64,000 nucleotides of DNA from Pseudomonas sp. S06B 330 (lineage in GTDB: Bacteria > Pseudomonadota > Gammaproteobacteria > Pseudomonadales > Pseudomonadaceae), in assembly GCF_002845275.2 (NCBI RefSeq), contig NZ_CP088149.1, forward strand, positions 2,910,501 to 2,974,500, read 5' to 3'. The first letter of the stretch is position 1, and each line of letters begins with the position of its first letter. Below the pieces are notes generated by a model that saw only the letters and a list, made by a program, of their open reading frames with translations, was not told the origin of the DNA and did not search any database. Shown here one piece after another: positions 1 to 9,032 of this stretch. Made by a program: the position numbers and the translations under genes.

Positions 1-180
1 TTGCGCCGCTTCGATCAGCACCTGCTGCAGTTCCTGGCCCACCTTGTCATCAAAGAGGATAAAGGTCTCCAGCAACACTTCTTCTTGGGCGTTTGCAATC
101 GCGGCGAAAACGCGGGGGTAGTAGTCCTCACCATTGATCAGCAACTGCACACTGTTGCCGTCTACCCAGGGTCTGTTCAC
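1..180 (-). CDS. clsB: Cardiolipin synthase B (PLD superfamily), 5' part only
   Basis: The reverse strand from 180 to 1 is open and gives 60 residues beginning (V/M)NRPWVDGNSVQLLING, then a segment ending LLETFILFDDKVGQEL. This matches the N-terminus of the ClsB/YbhO phospholipase-D family, inner-membrane enzymes that make cardiolipin by transphosphatidylation. The start is GTG at 178-180, which overlaps the TGA of the upstream gene by four bases (GTGA). That is the translational coupling expected of the ybhP-clsB pair. The HKD catalytic motifs lie outside the window, so the assignment rests on the N-terminus and the neighbour. Confidence 0.8.
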   Translation of the reverse strand, partial: MNRPWVDGNSVQLLINGEDYYPRVFAAIANAQEEVLLETFILFDDKVGQELQQVLIEAAQ

Positions 181-974
181 AGGCTCACCTCCGCCGCCAG
201 CGGGGCATGATCGGAGAGGTGCGACCACGGCCAACTGGACAGCACCTGAACGTCTATGGGCAAGGCGTTGTGCAGGTAAATACGGTCCAGGCGCAGCAGC
301 GGCAAGCGGGCTGGAAAGCTGCGCGCCAACGCGCCGCGGATCTTGCCGAAGGCTTCGAGCAGACGCTCACCGAGCACACTGTCCGCTTTCAGGCGCCAGT
401 CATTGAAATCACCCGCGACGATCGCCGGAGCATCGACCGGCAGGCCATCGAGTAACTTCAGCAGCAGCTGCACCTGCTGTTGGCGATGGGCTTCACGCAG
501 GCCAAGGTGGACACAGATCGCATGGACCTGGTCGTGGCCGGGCACATCAAGCCGACAGTGCAACAAGCCGCGCTGTTCGTTGCCGTCGATTGATACATCA
601 AGGTTGCGATATTCAAGGATCGGGAACTTCGACAGCAGCGCATTACCATGATCGCCATGGGGATAGACCGCATTGCGGCCGTAGGCGAACTGCGGCCACA
701 TGCTGTCGGCGAGAAATTCGTACTGCGGTGTGTCCGGCCAGGCCGGATGGCGCCGAGCATGCTGGGCGTGGCTACCATGCACTTCCTGTAGGAACACCAG
801 GTCGGCCCCGGTAGTTCGCACCGCATCGCGCAGCTCTGGCAGGATGAAGCGCCGATTGAGGGCGGTGAAGCCCTTGTGCACATTGATCGTCAGCAGCTTC
901 AAGCGGTGCACAGCGGTGACTCGGTCGATCACACGGGTGGGCGCTGGCGAGGTCTTGGTCACAATCATTATCAC
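177..974 (-). CDS. ybhP: YbhP-like endonuclease/exonuclease/phosphatase family protein
   Basis: This 265-residue protein carries the EEP-fold signature in order: NVHKG near the start, LQEVHG (metal-binding Glu), GNALLSKFP, GDFNDW, DRIY and the terminal LSDHAPL (catalytic Asp-His). EEP enzymes are metal-dependent phosphodiesterases or phosphatases acting on nucleic acids, phosphoinositides or sphingolipids. YbhP's own substrate is not established. It is coupled by a 4-bp overlap to clsB, the arrangement known from E. coli, so a role in membrane phospholipid metabolism is inferred. There is an alternative start two codons downstream (MIV). Confidence 0.85.
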   Translation of the reverse strand: MIMIVTKTSPAPTRVIDRVTAVHRLKLLTINVHKGFTALNRRFILPELRDAVRTTGADLVFLQEVHGSHAQHARRHPAWPDTPQYEFLADSMWPQFAYGRNAVYPHGDHGNALLSKFPILEYRNLDVSIDGNEQRGLLHCRLDVPGHDQVHAICVHLGLREAHRQQQVQLLLKLLDGLPVDAPAIVAGDFNDWRLKADSVLGERLLEAFGKIRGALARSFPARLPLLRLDRIYLHNALPIDVQVLSSWPWSHLSDHAPLAAEVSL

Positions 975-1132
975 CGTATGGGGCCATACGCTAACGACCG
1001 ACGCCTGGCGCTACGGTTCAGCAGGAATGACGAGTGGTGGTTACAGGGGCGAATGCGTTGAACTTTGCCCGCCACCACGTTTCCACCGCTTAGCGCGCTC
1101 ACTGCAATACCCCGTCCTGACAGGAGGACACC

Positions 1133-1684
1133 ATGGCCAGACACATCATCCACTTCACCGGCCCGATCAATTCATCCACCTGCGGCAACTTCATCACCAC
1201 CTGTTCGCGTGCTCAGCGCGAAGGTGCTGATGCATTGCAGATAAACATCGCCACCATGGGCGGCGAGTGCAGCTATGGCTTTACCTTGTACAACTTCCTG
1301 CGCGCATTGCCAGTTCCGGTGCATACCCACAACCTGGGCACGGTGGAATCGATGGGCAATATCCTGTTTCTGGCTGGCGAGCAGCGCACGGCCTGTGCGC
1401 ACAGCAAGTTCCTGTTTCACCCTTTTCATTGGACCTTGCACGGCTCGGTAGACCATGCCCGTATGGCCGAATATGCCATGAGCCTGGACTACGACCTGCG
1501 CCTGTATGCCGAGATTGTCGCCGAGCGCACCCAGGGGGCAGCAGAATCGCTGGACATACCCCGCTACCTGATGGCCTACCCACGCATCCTCACACCCCAA
1601 GAGGCGCTGCAGACCGGCATGATTCAGGCTATCGACGACGCCCCTATCGCCGCCGATGCCTGCCAATGGAGTGTGCATGCCTGA
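1133..1684 (+). CDS. Stand-alone ClpP-family serine peptidase
   Basis: The protein has 183 residues and follows a strong ribosome-binding site (GGAGG about 6 bases before ATG). It has the ClpP/crotonase fold signature: a GGE loop at 43-45, ESMGN with the nucleophile Ser73, and KFLFHPF with His96. The segment around DIPRYLMAYPRILTPQEALQTGMI matches the ClpP region that carries the third triad residue. Housekeeping ClpP normally pairs with ClpX or ClpA, but no AAA+ unfoldase is adjacent here. A degradative or regulatory role without a dedicated ATPase is therefore possible. It diverges from ybhP. Confidence 0.78.
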   Translation: MARHIIHFTGPINSSTCGNFITTCSRAQREGADALQINIATMGGECSYGFTLYNFLRALPVPVHTHNLGTVESMGNILFLAGEQRTACAHSKFLFHPFHWTLHGSVDHARMAEYAMSLDYDLRLYAEIVAERTQGAAESLDIPRYLMAYPRILTPQEALQTGMIQAIDDAPIAADACQWSVHA

Positions 1685-1844
1685 TGCGGATCACCAGTCC
1701 ACGGCATAACTCAGCGCCAGGCGGCGGCCTTCGGCATGCGGGTAGGGCGCTGCGGCATCCGGCCGAAGTTGGAATGATGCAGATCCTGCAGCTAGGCTAC
1801 CTGATGTCTGTAAAGGCACATCTCATCACAGAGGAACACCGCTC

Positions 1845-2351
1845 ATGACACACAAACTTGTTCGAAACGCGTTTGTTATCGGTCTGTTGAGCACCGCCGG
1901 GGCGTTGGCGCATGCTGACCAGGCTGGTGGCAATGGCTGCGGCTGGGGCAACATGCTGTTCGAAGGCAAAAACGGCCTGTTCCCGCACCTGTTGGCGACA
2001 ACCACCAATGGCACGTCGGGTAACGCCACCTTCGGCCTGACCTCCGGGACCAATGGGTGCGATTCAAAAGCACACTTGGGTTACGGTGGCCGCTCATGGC
2101 TGGCGATGAACAATATGCTCGATACCATCGCCGAGGACATGGCCCAGGGCCAGGGTGAGGCCTTGAACGCCTACGCCACGCTGTTGGGCATCGAACCGGC
2201 TGATCGCGCCCATTTCGCCCAAGTCACTCACCAGAACTTCGCCACAATCTTCACTACGCCGGATGTGACCGGGGAACAGGTGCTGAGCAATACATTGAAT
2301 GTCATGAGCAGCGACCCGCAATTGGCGCGCTACGCGAAGATGCCGAGCTGA
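1845..2351 (+). CDS. DUF3015 family exported protein
   Basis: The protein has 168 residues and a clear signal peptide (hydrophobic stretch about 8-22, ending ALAHA). The mature protein begins with a Gly/Cys-rich segment (GGNGCGWGNMLFEGK) and has a second Cys in a TNGCDSKAHLGY context, so a disulfide is plausible. This layout matches DUF3015 proteins of Pseudomonas, whose function is unknown. The start has a GAGGAA ribosome-binding site. It converges on the ParA gene, with a hairpin between them. Confidence 0.8.
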   Translation: MTHKLVRNAFVIGLLSTAGALAHADQAGGNGCGWGNMLFEGKNGLFPHLLATTTNGTSGNATFGLTSGTNGCDSKAHLGYGGRSWLAMNNMLDTIAEDMAQGQGEALNAYATLLGIEPADRAHFAQVTHQNFATIFTTPDVTGEQVLSNTLNVMSSDPQLARYAKMPS

Positions 2352-2411
2352 ATGGCGGCGCTTGCACAGGCGTGGGCAAAGAAGGCAGCAATTGACGGCG
2401 GCAGTAGCGAG

Positions 2412-2432
2412 GGGCGAGCCTGGTGCTCGCCC
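2412..2432. terminator. Hairpin between convergent genes
   Basis: GGGCGAGC and GCTCGCCC form a perfect 8-bp stem around a 5-base loop in the gap between two convergent genes. There is no strong T-run on either side, so it may be a weak bidirectional terminator. Confidence 0.5.
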
Positions 2433-2470
2433 TTGGCTGTTGGCGTCACTGTTGCGCCACTGCAATACGG

Positions 2471-3244
2471 CTAGGCTGCGCGCTCCAGAGCACCCAACAA
2501 GCTGGTAAATTCCTTCGCCAGTTTATGAGTGGGCGCCATATGCACGATAGGCACTGACGCCCGGTGGGACTCGCGCATTTTAATCGAGCTGCTGAGATAA
2601 ACCGGCAGCACTGGCAAGCCCTCGGCTAGTAGTTCGTTAATCAGTGTCTGGTGCAAGACGGTGCGCGCAGTGAACTGATTGACTACCACACCTTCCACCA
2701 CCAGCGTCTGGTTATAGTCGTCACGCAAATCATTCACTTGCGCAACCACGCTATACAGCGCCTGACGCGAAAAGCTGTCACAGTCAAACGGAATCAGCAG
2801 CCTGTCTGCCGCGACCAGGGCGCTGAAGGTGTAGAAGTTGAGCGAGGGAGGCGTATCGATGTAGATGCGATCGTAGTCTTCGCAGAGCTCAACCAACAGC
2901 TTGCGCAGTTTGTTGACCTTGAATTTGCTCTCAAGCTTTGGCTGTAAATCGGTGAGTTCCGGGCTTGCTGTCACCAGATGTAAATTGTCATAAGCCGTCT
3001 CGGTGATCACCACACGGCACTTTTTACTGGCCGGGCCGTTGGATAAGGTCTGCTTGAAGAAGTCGGCGATACCCGGTGGAATATCGTTGTTGCTCAGGCC
3101 AGTAAGGTAGTGCGTGGAGTTTGCCTGGGGATCAAGGTCCACCAGCAGTGTGCGATACCCTTCGGCAGCACTGACGGCAGCAAGGTTGCAGGCGATGCTG
3201 GATTTGCCAACGCCACCTTTCTGATTGAATACGACGCGACGCAT
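2471..3244 (-). CDS. ParA/Soj-family ATPase
   Basis: This is a deviant Walker-A ATPase of the ParA/MinD class. KGGVGKSS lies at residues 9-16, DLDPQANST is the Walker A' segment, and [12 protein letters not shown] is the switch region. The open frame extends 26 codons further upstream. I chose the ATG at 3244 because AAGGAT precedes it by about 10 bases and because ParA proteins begin with exactly such an MRxxxxxxKGGVGK strand. No ParB partner or parS-like repeat is visible nearby, so this is an orphan chromosomal ParA-like protein. Its cargo (chemoreceptor cluster, cellulose machinery or other) is unknown. Confidence 0.88.
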   Translation of the reverse strand: MRRVVFNQKGGVGKSSIACNLAAVSAAEGYRTLLVDLDPQANSTHYLTGLSNNDIPPGIADFFKQTLSNGPASKKCRVVITETAYDNLHLVTASPELTDLQPKLESKFKVNKLRKLLVELCEDYDRIYIDTPPSLNFYTFSALVAADRLLIPFDCDSFSRQALYSVVAQVNDLRDDYNQTLVVEGVVVNQFTARTVLHQTLINELLAEGLPVLPVYLSSSIKMRESHRASVPIVHMAPTHKLAKEFTSLLGALERAA

Positions 3245-3362
3245 GCGGCTAAGATCCTTGTAAGTCCTGCGGCCGAATAAAAAATCAGGAGCAACGGCGA
3301 TAATATGACCGAAAGGTTTCATTTATAAGACAGGCAAGCATCCTCAGCGTAGCGGGCTATTG

Positions 3363-3593
3363 CTATTTCGGCTGAACCCTCTGACTTTGCCTGTGCATCA
3401 CCCATGCCAAGCTCTTTGCTTCTTCAGCTTCTTGGGCTGCCATCAGGGCTGCCACGGGGTTACACGGTACTGGCCGCCGGGTGGTGGGGTTACGCTCCAA
3501 GGCCATGCAAGGATGCCCGCGATGGGTAAACGCGTAAGCGATGATCCAGGCCTGATGGACCCTGGACCGAAATCGCGCAAAGGCCATGTTCAT
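3363..3593 (-). CDS. Small hypothetical protein
   Basis: This is a 76-residue basic protein with an aromatic N-terminal half (FARFRSRVHQAWIIAYAF) and an Ala/Glu-rich helix in the second half. No domain is recognised. It is kept because AGGAG lies 8 bases before the ATG and no gene overlaps it. It could be a small nucleic-acid-binding or membrane-associated protein, but nothing in the sequence decides this. Confidence 0.5.
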   Translation of the reverse strand: MNMAFARFRSRVHQAWIIAYAFTHRGHPCMALERNPTTRRPVPCNPVAALMAAQEAEEAKSLAWVMHRQSQRVQPK

Positions 3594-3675
3594 CAGCTAT
3601 CTCCTCTGCAGACTGTGTACTGGCGCGATACTGACGCACAGCGACAGCCACGTAGCATCAGGGAGACATGAAAAT

Positions 3676-3697
3676 GCTGTAGTGGACGCACTACAGC
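3676..3697. promoter_or_regulatory. Perfect palindrome upstream of paoABC
   Basis: GCTGTAGTG and CACTACAGC are 9-bp perfect arms around a 4-base spacer (GACG), about 100 bp before the paoA start. The symmetry and placement suggest a regulator operator. No regulator gene is adjacent to identify the protein. Confidence 0.55.
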
Positions 3698-3794
3698 GCA
3701 TTTGTCGGCTAGCCTTGAAGCCAGTTCGCCTTATGAACGCAAAGGAACTGAACCCGTGAGCTGATCCCATGAATAGCCAATGAGGACCGCCGCC

Positions 3795-4472
3795 ATGACC
3801 GATCCTACTGACAAGCCTGTTACCGATCCCGACAATCCGCTGTTAGTGCTCAACGCCTTGGCCACGCCTTCGAGGCGCAACTTCTTGCGCACCCTCGGGA
3901 TTTCCGGCATGGCTGCGGCTACAGCACCGGTATGGGCACAATCCAGGCAAGCAGAAACACCCATCAACGACAGCGATAAACCTTTGGTCAAAGGTGAGCA
4001 GCGCATCACCCTCAAGGTCAATGGTCAGCCACATACCCTCAATGTCCCCGGCAATGCTGTGCTGTTGGATGTGTTGCGTGATCGCCTGCAACTGACCGGC
4101 AGCAAAAAAGGTTGCGACCATGGCCAGTGCGGCGCTTGTACCTTGCACGTCAATGGCCAGCCGGTGAACAGTTGCCTGTCACTGGCGGCCATGCACCAGG
4201 ACGACGACATCACCACCATTGAAGGGCTGGAGCGCAATGGTCAGCTGCACCCGCTGCAAGAAGCGTTCTGGGCCCACGATGCGTTTCAGTGCGGTTACTG
4301 CACCTCGGGGCAAATCATGACGGCAGTCGCCATCCTCAACGACCCGAACATCGGTGCGGATGACGCCAGCGTGCGTGAGGCCATGAGCGGCAACATCTGT
4401 CGCTGTGGCGCCTATAAGAACATCCTCGCTGCCATCCAGGACGCGCGGGGCAAGATGCAGGGGGCCAGCTGA
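3795..4472 (+). CDS. paoA: Aldehyde oxidoreductase, [2Fe-2S] subunit with Tat signal
   Basis: The protein has 225 residues. A twin-arginine signal (RRNFLRTLG at 27-35, then a hydrophobic region to AxA) precedes two [2Fe-2S] domains. Cys 107, 112, 115 and 127 bind the plant-type cluster, and the later CGYC and CRC motifs bind the second. This is the PaoA/YagT subunit of the heterotrimeric periplasmic aldehyde oxidase. The ATG at 3795 has GAGG 9 bases upstream, while the in-frame ATG at 3780 has none. The stop overlaps the paoB start (TGATG). Such enzymes oxidise aromatic and aliphatic aldehydes to acids. Isoquinoline oxidoreductase is a less likely alternative given the three-subunit layout. 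Confidence 0.9.
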   Translation: MTDPTDKPVTDPDNPLLVLNALATPSRRNFLRTLGISGMAAATAPVWAQSRQAETPINDSDKPLVKGEQRITLKVNGQPHTLNVPGNAVLLDVLRDRLQLTGSKKGCDHGQCGACTLHVNGQPVNSCLSLAAMHQDDDITTIEGLERNGQLHPLQEAFWAHDAFQCGYCTSGQIMTAVAILNDPNIGADDASVREAMSGNICRCGAYKNILAAIQDARGKMQGAS

Positions 4473-5467
4473 TGAGAACCTTGGACTACCTGCGTGCCAC
4501 CAGCCCTGAACAGGCGATTTCACTGCATGCGCGTAACCCGGCCAGTGCCTACCTGGCAGGTGGCACCACACTGCTGGATCTGGTCAAACTCGACGTTATG
4601 CAGCCTGATCATGTTATCGACGTGCATACTCTGGGATTGAACCGGATTGAGGTGTTGAACGATGGCCGCACACGGATTGGCGCCATGGTCACCAATACCC
4701 AGCTTGCCCATGACCCGCGAATCAAGCAGGCCTACGCCGTACTGTCCCAGGCGCTGCTCAGCGGTGCCACCACCCAATTGCGCAATAAGGCCACCACCGC
4801 TGGCAATGTGATGCAGCGGGTACGCTGCAACTACTTTCGCGATGGTGTATCGGCCTGCAACAAGCGCGACCCGGGTTCTGGGTGCGCTGCGATCGGCGGC
4901 CATAATCGCAGTGTGCATGCGGTGCTGGGGACCAGCGACCAGTGCATTGCCTGCCATCCCTCGGACATGTGCGTTGCCATGGCAGCGATTGGCGCCACGA
5001 TAGAAGTGCTGGGGCCTTCAGGGACGCGGGCAATCGATTTTCTGGATTTTCACCTGTTACCTGGCAATACACCCTGGAAAGAGCATGCACTGGCTAAAGA
5101 TGAACTGATCACCCACGTGACGCTGGCTGCGCCACTGGCGGGCAATACATCCGCTTACCAGAAGTTACGTGACCGGGCCTCTTATCAGTTTGCCCTGGCG
5201 TCCAGTGCAATCATTCTGGTGATGCAGGGCCAGGTGATCAAAGAAGCGCGAATTGCCCTGGGAGGCGTTGCCACCAAGCCCTGGCGGGCACTGGAGGCCG
5301 AACAGGCGCTGCGCGGTGTAACCGCTGACCCGGCACAATTTGCCAAGATTGCCGCGATGGCCCTGCAAGGCGCTGTACCTTTTACTCATAACGCTTACAA
5401 GATTGCGCTTGGCCAGCAGGCCATCGTACGCAATCTCATGACCTTGAGCCGCGGAGGTGCAGCATGA
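4472..5467 (+). CDS. paoB: Aldehyde oxidoreductase, FAD/[4Fe-4S] subunit
   Basis: This is a 331-residue FAD subunit of the xanthine-oxidase family. AYLAGGTTLLDLVK and TTAGNVMQRVRC are the FAD pyrophosphate-binding segments. A Cys-rich insertion (CNYF, SACNKRDPGSGC, CIACHPSDMC) matches the extra [4Fe-4S] cluster typical of PaoB/YagS. It is translationally coupled to paoA (1-base overlap) and to paoC (4-base ATGA overlap), consistent with a stable three-subunit enzyme carried across the membrane by the PaoA Tat signal. Confidence 0.9.
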   Translation: MRTLDYLRATSPEQAISLHARNPASAYLAGGTTLLDLVKLDVMQPDHVIDVHTLGLNRIEVLNDGRTRIGAMVTNTQLAHDPRIKQAYAVLSQALLSGATTQLRNKATTAGNVMQRVRCNYFRDGVSACNKRDPGSGCAAIGGHNRSVHAVLGTSDQCIACHPSDMCVAMAAIGATIEVLGPSGTRAIDFLDFHLLPGNTPWKEHALAKDELITHVTLAAPLAGNTSAYQKLRDRASYQFALASSAIILVMQGQVIKEARIALGGVATKPWRALEAEQALRGVTADPAQFAKIAAMALQGAVPFTHNAYKIALGQQAIVRNLMTLSRGGAA

Positions 5468-7695
5468 GCGAATCCATCATCGGCGGATCGCCCCGGCGCA
5501 TTGACGGCCGCCTGAAGGTAACCGGGCAGGCCCTGTATACCGCAGATCAACATCCACCAGGCATGCTGTTCGCCTATGGCGTGTTCAGCACGGTGGCCAG
5601 TGGTTCGATCAAGTCCCTGGACAGCGAAGCGGCCCGGCGCAGCACCGGCGTGATCGACATTCTGCACCACGGTAACTTCCCTGAGGCTTTTCACACCTCA
5701 CCGGTGCCATTTTCGCTGGCTGGGGTACTCACCGGCACTCGCACCGACGAGAAACGTTTGCCGTTCGAGGATGAACGCATCCTCTATGCCGGGCAATTTG
5801 TCGCGCTGGTCATTGCCGATACCTTCGAGCATGTCCGCGAAGCGGCACTTAAGGTCAAGGTCAGCTACAACGCCAGTGCGACGATTGCCAACCTTGCCCA
5901 AGGTTTGAAACACAAAGCGCCGGCCGATGGCGGTCAGGGCCACAAACGCGGCGATCCGGTGGCAGCCTTCGATAATGGCGTACAGCAAGTCGATCAGACC
6001 TACAGCACCCCGGTGCAAACCCATAACCCCATGGAAATGCACGCGACGGTCGCGATGTGGGAGGGCGACCGCCTGGTGGTGTACGAAGCCACGCAATCGG
6101 TGGTGGTTCAGCGCAACACCCTGGCGCAGGTATTTGGCCTGCCACCTGAAAAGGTGGAGGTGCGAGCACCGTTCATAGGTTCAGGCTTTGGCAGCAAACT
6201 GTGGGTTTGGCCGCACTGTATCGCCGCGTGCGCCGCTGCGAAAAAAGTTGGGCGCCCGGTCCAGTTGGTGGTGCCACGGGCGCAGATGTTCACCACCGTT
6301 GGGCACCGTCCGCAAACGCGCCAGCGCATGCGCTTGGCGGCGGATGCCGAGGGCAAGCTGGTGTCGTTGCGACATGAGTCGCTCAATACCGCAGGCTTTG
6401 GTGACAAATATGTCGAGAATTGCGGTGGCATGAGCGCCAGCCTTTATGCCTGTGCCAATGTTGAAATCAGCCATGGCATCGTCCAGGTCAACCGCGGTGC
6501 TCCCACCTCGATGCGCGCACCGGGCGCCGCCCCCGGCCTGTTTGCCCTTGAATCGGCCATCGATGAATTGGCCGAGAAATGCCAGATGGATCCCCTGACG
6601 TTCAGACAGCTCAACTACGCCGAACACAATGAGCAGGACAACCTGCCCTGGTCGAGCAATCATCTGCGAGAAGCGTTGGAGCAGGGCGCTCAGCGTTTTG
6701 GCTGGGCCACACGTAAGGCTGACATTGGCAGCATGCGCGATGGCCATGAAGTCATCGGTTACGGTATGGCCCAGTGCAACTGGGATGCCTTCCGCACTCC
6801 CGCCCAGGCGCGGGTGGCGATCAAGTCCGATGGCCGTGCCCACGTGTTTTGTGCAGCCCAGGATATCGGCACCGGTACCTATACGGTCATTGCCCAATGC
6901 GTCAGTGAACTGACCGGTTTGTCGATGGACAAGATCGATGTGGAGTTGGGCAACTCATCGTTTCCCCCGGCGCCTGTTTCTGGAGGGTCGTGGCTCACCG
7001 CCAGTGTGTTGCCTGCGGTCGCCGAAGCCACACGCAAGGCACTTGAGCAGCTTAAAGGGTTTGCCGCGAGCGAGCAGGGCGGCATGGCCAACGTCAAACC
7101 CGAAGCCATCAAGGTGAGCAACGGCACGTTATCAGCGGGTGATAAGCGCGAAGATTTTGCCAACGTACTCAAGCGCCTGAAGATCGCCAGTGCCGAAGGT
7201 GAGGCCAGCACTGGCATGGTCGAGAACCCCAAACATGCCTTCAGCTCCTTTGGCGCGCATTTTGTCGAGGTGCGCTGGGACCCGGGAATCTCCCGGTTGC
7301 GGGTGGCGCGGGTGGTCAGTGCGATCGACGTAGGCAAGATCGTCAACGCCAAGACCGCGCGAAACCAGGTTGAAGGTGCAATTGTCATGGCGATAGGTAT
7401 GGCGCTGTTCGAAGCCACCGATTACGACGAAAGAAACGCGATGCCGGTGAACAACAACTATGCCGAGTATGTGGTGCCGGTGCATGCCGATCAGCCGGAG
7501 ATTGAGGTGATCCTGCTCGACTATCCCGATTACCACCTCAATGAGTTCGGTGCTCGCGGCATTGGTGAAATCGGCGTCACCGGCTTGGCCGCAGCGGTGG
7601 CCAATGCGGTGTACCACGCCACCGGCAAGCGCGTGCGCGATTTGCCGATCAGCCTTGAAAAGTTGATGGAGGGCGTGCCCACAACCAGTGCCTGA
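5464..7695 (+). CDS. paoC: Aldehyde oxidoreductase, molybdenum-cofactor subunit
   Basis: The protein has 743 residues, the usual length of PaoC/YagR. Molybdopterin-binding features include GSGFGSKLW, MRAPGAAPG, QDIGTGTYTV and the final GARGIGEIGVTG, where the Glu at about 702 is the catalytic base. It has no signal peptide of its own, so export on PaoA is expected. No XdhC/PaoD-type cofactor-insertion chaperone follows within the window. Besides housekeeping aldehyde detoxification, it could supply acids to the acyl-CoA cluster 1.3 kb downstream; that link is inference only. Confidence 0.9.
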   Translation: MSESIIGGSPRRIDGRLKVTGQALYTADQHPPGMLFAYGVFSTVASGSIKSLDSEAARRSTGVIDILHHGNFPEAFHTSPVPFSLAGVLTGTRTDEKRLPFEDERILYAGQFVALVIADTFEHVREAALKVKVSYNASATIANLAQGLKHKAPADGGQGHKRGDPVAAFDNGVQQVDQTYSTPVQTHNPMEMHATVAMWEGDRLVVYEATQSVVVQRNTLAQVFGLPPEKVEVRAPFIGSGFGSKLWVWPHCIAACAAAKKVGRPVQLVVPRAQMFTTVGHRPQTRQRMRLAADAEGKLVSLRHESLNTAGFGDKYVENCGGMSASLYACANVEISHGIVQVNRGAPTSMRAPGAAPGLFALESAIDELAEKCQMDPLTFRQLNYAEHNEQDNLPWSSNHLREALEQGAQRFGWATRKADIGSMRDGHEVIGYGMAQCNWDAFRTPAQARVAIKSDGRAHVFCAAQDIGTGTYTVIAQCVSELTGLSMDKIDVELGNSSFPPAPVSGGSWLTASVLPAVAEATRKALEQLKGFAASEQGGMANVKPEAIKVSNGTLSAGDKREDFANVLKRLKIASAEGEASTGMVENPKHAFSSFGAHFVEVRWDPGISRLRVARVVSAIDVGKIVNAKTARNQVEGAIVMAIGMALFEATDYDERNAMPVNNNYAEYVVPVHADQPEIEVILLDYPDYHLNEFGARGIGEIGVTGLAAAVANAVYHATGKRVRDLPISLEKLMEGVPTTSA

Positions 7696-7730
7696 CCCGG
7701 AAAGCCGGTCAATTCATCGGCTGAACTGAC

Positions 7731-7922
7731 CTAGTCGCGTCGCGATGTGCGTCTGGCTACCCCGGCAACGCTCACCGGTGTGAGAGGGCGGCCAACGACT
7801 GCATTGGCTTCAGGAACCCAACTGTGGACACCCGGAATCGACAGGCTTTGGCCAACCTCGAGGGCACACAGCAGTACCAATCCGATGGCAAGCAAGCCAG
7901 TCGATTTCAGCAACAGGTTCAT
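7731..7922 (-). CDS. Small exported or membrane-anchored hypothetical protein
   Basis: This 63-residue protein has a hydrophobic N-terminal helix (LLLKSTGLLAIGLVLLCALEVGQ) that could be a signal or anchor, and a short polar, basic tail. It overlaps the upstream DUF2092 gene by four bases (ATGA), a strong sign that it is real and made together with it. No family is recognised. Confidence 0.6.
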   Translation of the reverse strand: MNLLLKSTGLLAIGLVLLCALEVGQSLSIPGVHSWVPEANAVVGRPLTPVSVAGVARRTSRRD

Positions 7923-8728
7923 TGTGTTTTTCCTCGCACAAAGTTGCTCGGCAAGTCCTCGGTGTTTGGCAGGTCTTTGAGGTCGATTTTTTTCGCCTGG
8001 GTTGAATTGTTGAACATGAAGTCATCTGCCGCGACCGCCTCAGCCGATTTCCAGTCACTCAGCTGAATGCTGTACTGCGGCCCTCCGGCAATTTGCTTGG
8101 AGGTGATCACATAGCGGCACGGGTAGGGGTGCTCGCCTTGGGCGATCCATATCTGCCAATCCACTTCTTTTTTTCGGAAGGCCAGGTGGTCGCATTCAAC
8201 TCCGCCAATAACGCCACTGCCGAGATCTTTTATGTCGCTGACCCCGGCCATCAACTGTTCTTGGGGGTTGGACATGAACAAATCGGCACCGGGCAGCGGC
8301 CGGTTGTACTTATCCCGCAGTACATCCAGTAGATGATCAAGGTCGCCCGGAACTTCCAGCTGCGAATAAATGTTTTTGCCCTTGCCGAACAAGGTCAGCG
8401 TTTTGCCGTCAAACAGCATCTCAACGTCGGCAAAACCACTGTATCGCGTTGTGCGTATCTTGTCGGGGCGGTTGATCACCACCGTACCGGAACCGGCCAG
8501 GGCGAGGCGCTGTTGATCTTGGGTGATGACTTCAAGGAGGGTGTCATAGTTGAACGACAAGCGCTTTTGCGCCGACATATAGTCGGACATGTTCTTGAGT
8601 TGGGTTTTAGCGTACGCCTCATCGGCATGTGCAGTGGTTGCCGTGGCAAATCCAATGATCAATAGCAGACCCGCTTGGCTGATGCGGGCAACAGAGGATC
8701 CGATCAACGTTTTGGCGATCTTTTCCAT
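7919..8728 (-). CDS. DUF2092 family periplasmic protein
   Basis: The protein has 269 residues from the ATG at 8728; a GTG nine bases upstream is an alternative start. A signal peptide (hydrophobic about 13-30, ending AHA) precedes a LolA-like beta-sheet protein: DKIRTTRYSGFADVEMLFDGKTLTLF, then GVECDHLAFRK and a VDWQIWIA strand. The pattern matches DUF2092, exported proteins structurally related to lipoprotein carriers. Function is unknown. It forms an operon with the small gene at 7731 and diverges from the 9.0-kb operon. Confidence 0.75.
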   Translation of the reverse strand: MEKIAKTLIGSSVARISQAGLLLIIGFATATTAHADEAYAKTQLKNMSDYMSAQKRLSFNYDTLLEVITQDQQRLALAGSGTVVINRPDKIRTTRYSGFADVEMLFDGKTLTLFGKGKNIYSQLEVPGDLDHLLDVLRDKYNRPLPGADLFMSNPQEQLMAGVSDIKDLGSGVIGGVECDHLAFRKKEVDWQIWIAQGEHPYPCRYVITSKQIAGGPQYSIQLSDWKSAEAVAADDFMFNNSTQAKKIDLKDLPNTEDLPSNFVRGKTQ

Positions 8729-9032
8729 CGGGGTCACCGCTTTAAGAGTGCCGAAGTGGCAGTGCGGATCTATAACGTTAGTTGCATAACCTTTTGCCTG
8801 CTGTCCCTTTGCCGACCACTCATCTGAAGTCGTGCAGACGCAGACTGCCCCTGTATTCTTCTCCGCTCTCCACGAGCCTGCCTAGCAACGGCCTAAGCCG
8901 ACCGCCATACCCCGAACTTCAGCGGGTGGCAGCTCCAGGCCTACCCCCCCATCGAGGGTAGCCACAGAAAACCTAGGTGCTCAGTAGGCTATTACTGAGC
9001 GTGGATTATGGATTTCTGTGAATGGAGCGGCA
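8729..9032. promoter_or_regulatory. Divergent intergenic region with palindrome and G/C tracts
   Basis: About 300 bp separates the DUF2092 gene from the esterase operon. It contains the tract CCCCCCC at 8944-8950 followed by GGGTA at 8956. An inverted repeat GCTCAGTA / TACTGAGC at 8979-9000 (6-base spacer) ends 32 bases before the esterase start. Both are candidate operators. No coding frame is credible here. Confidence 0.5.
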
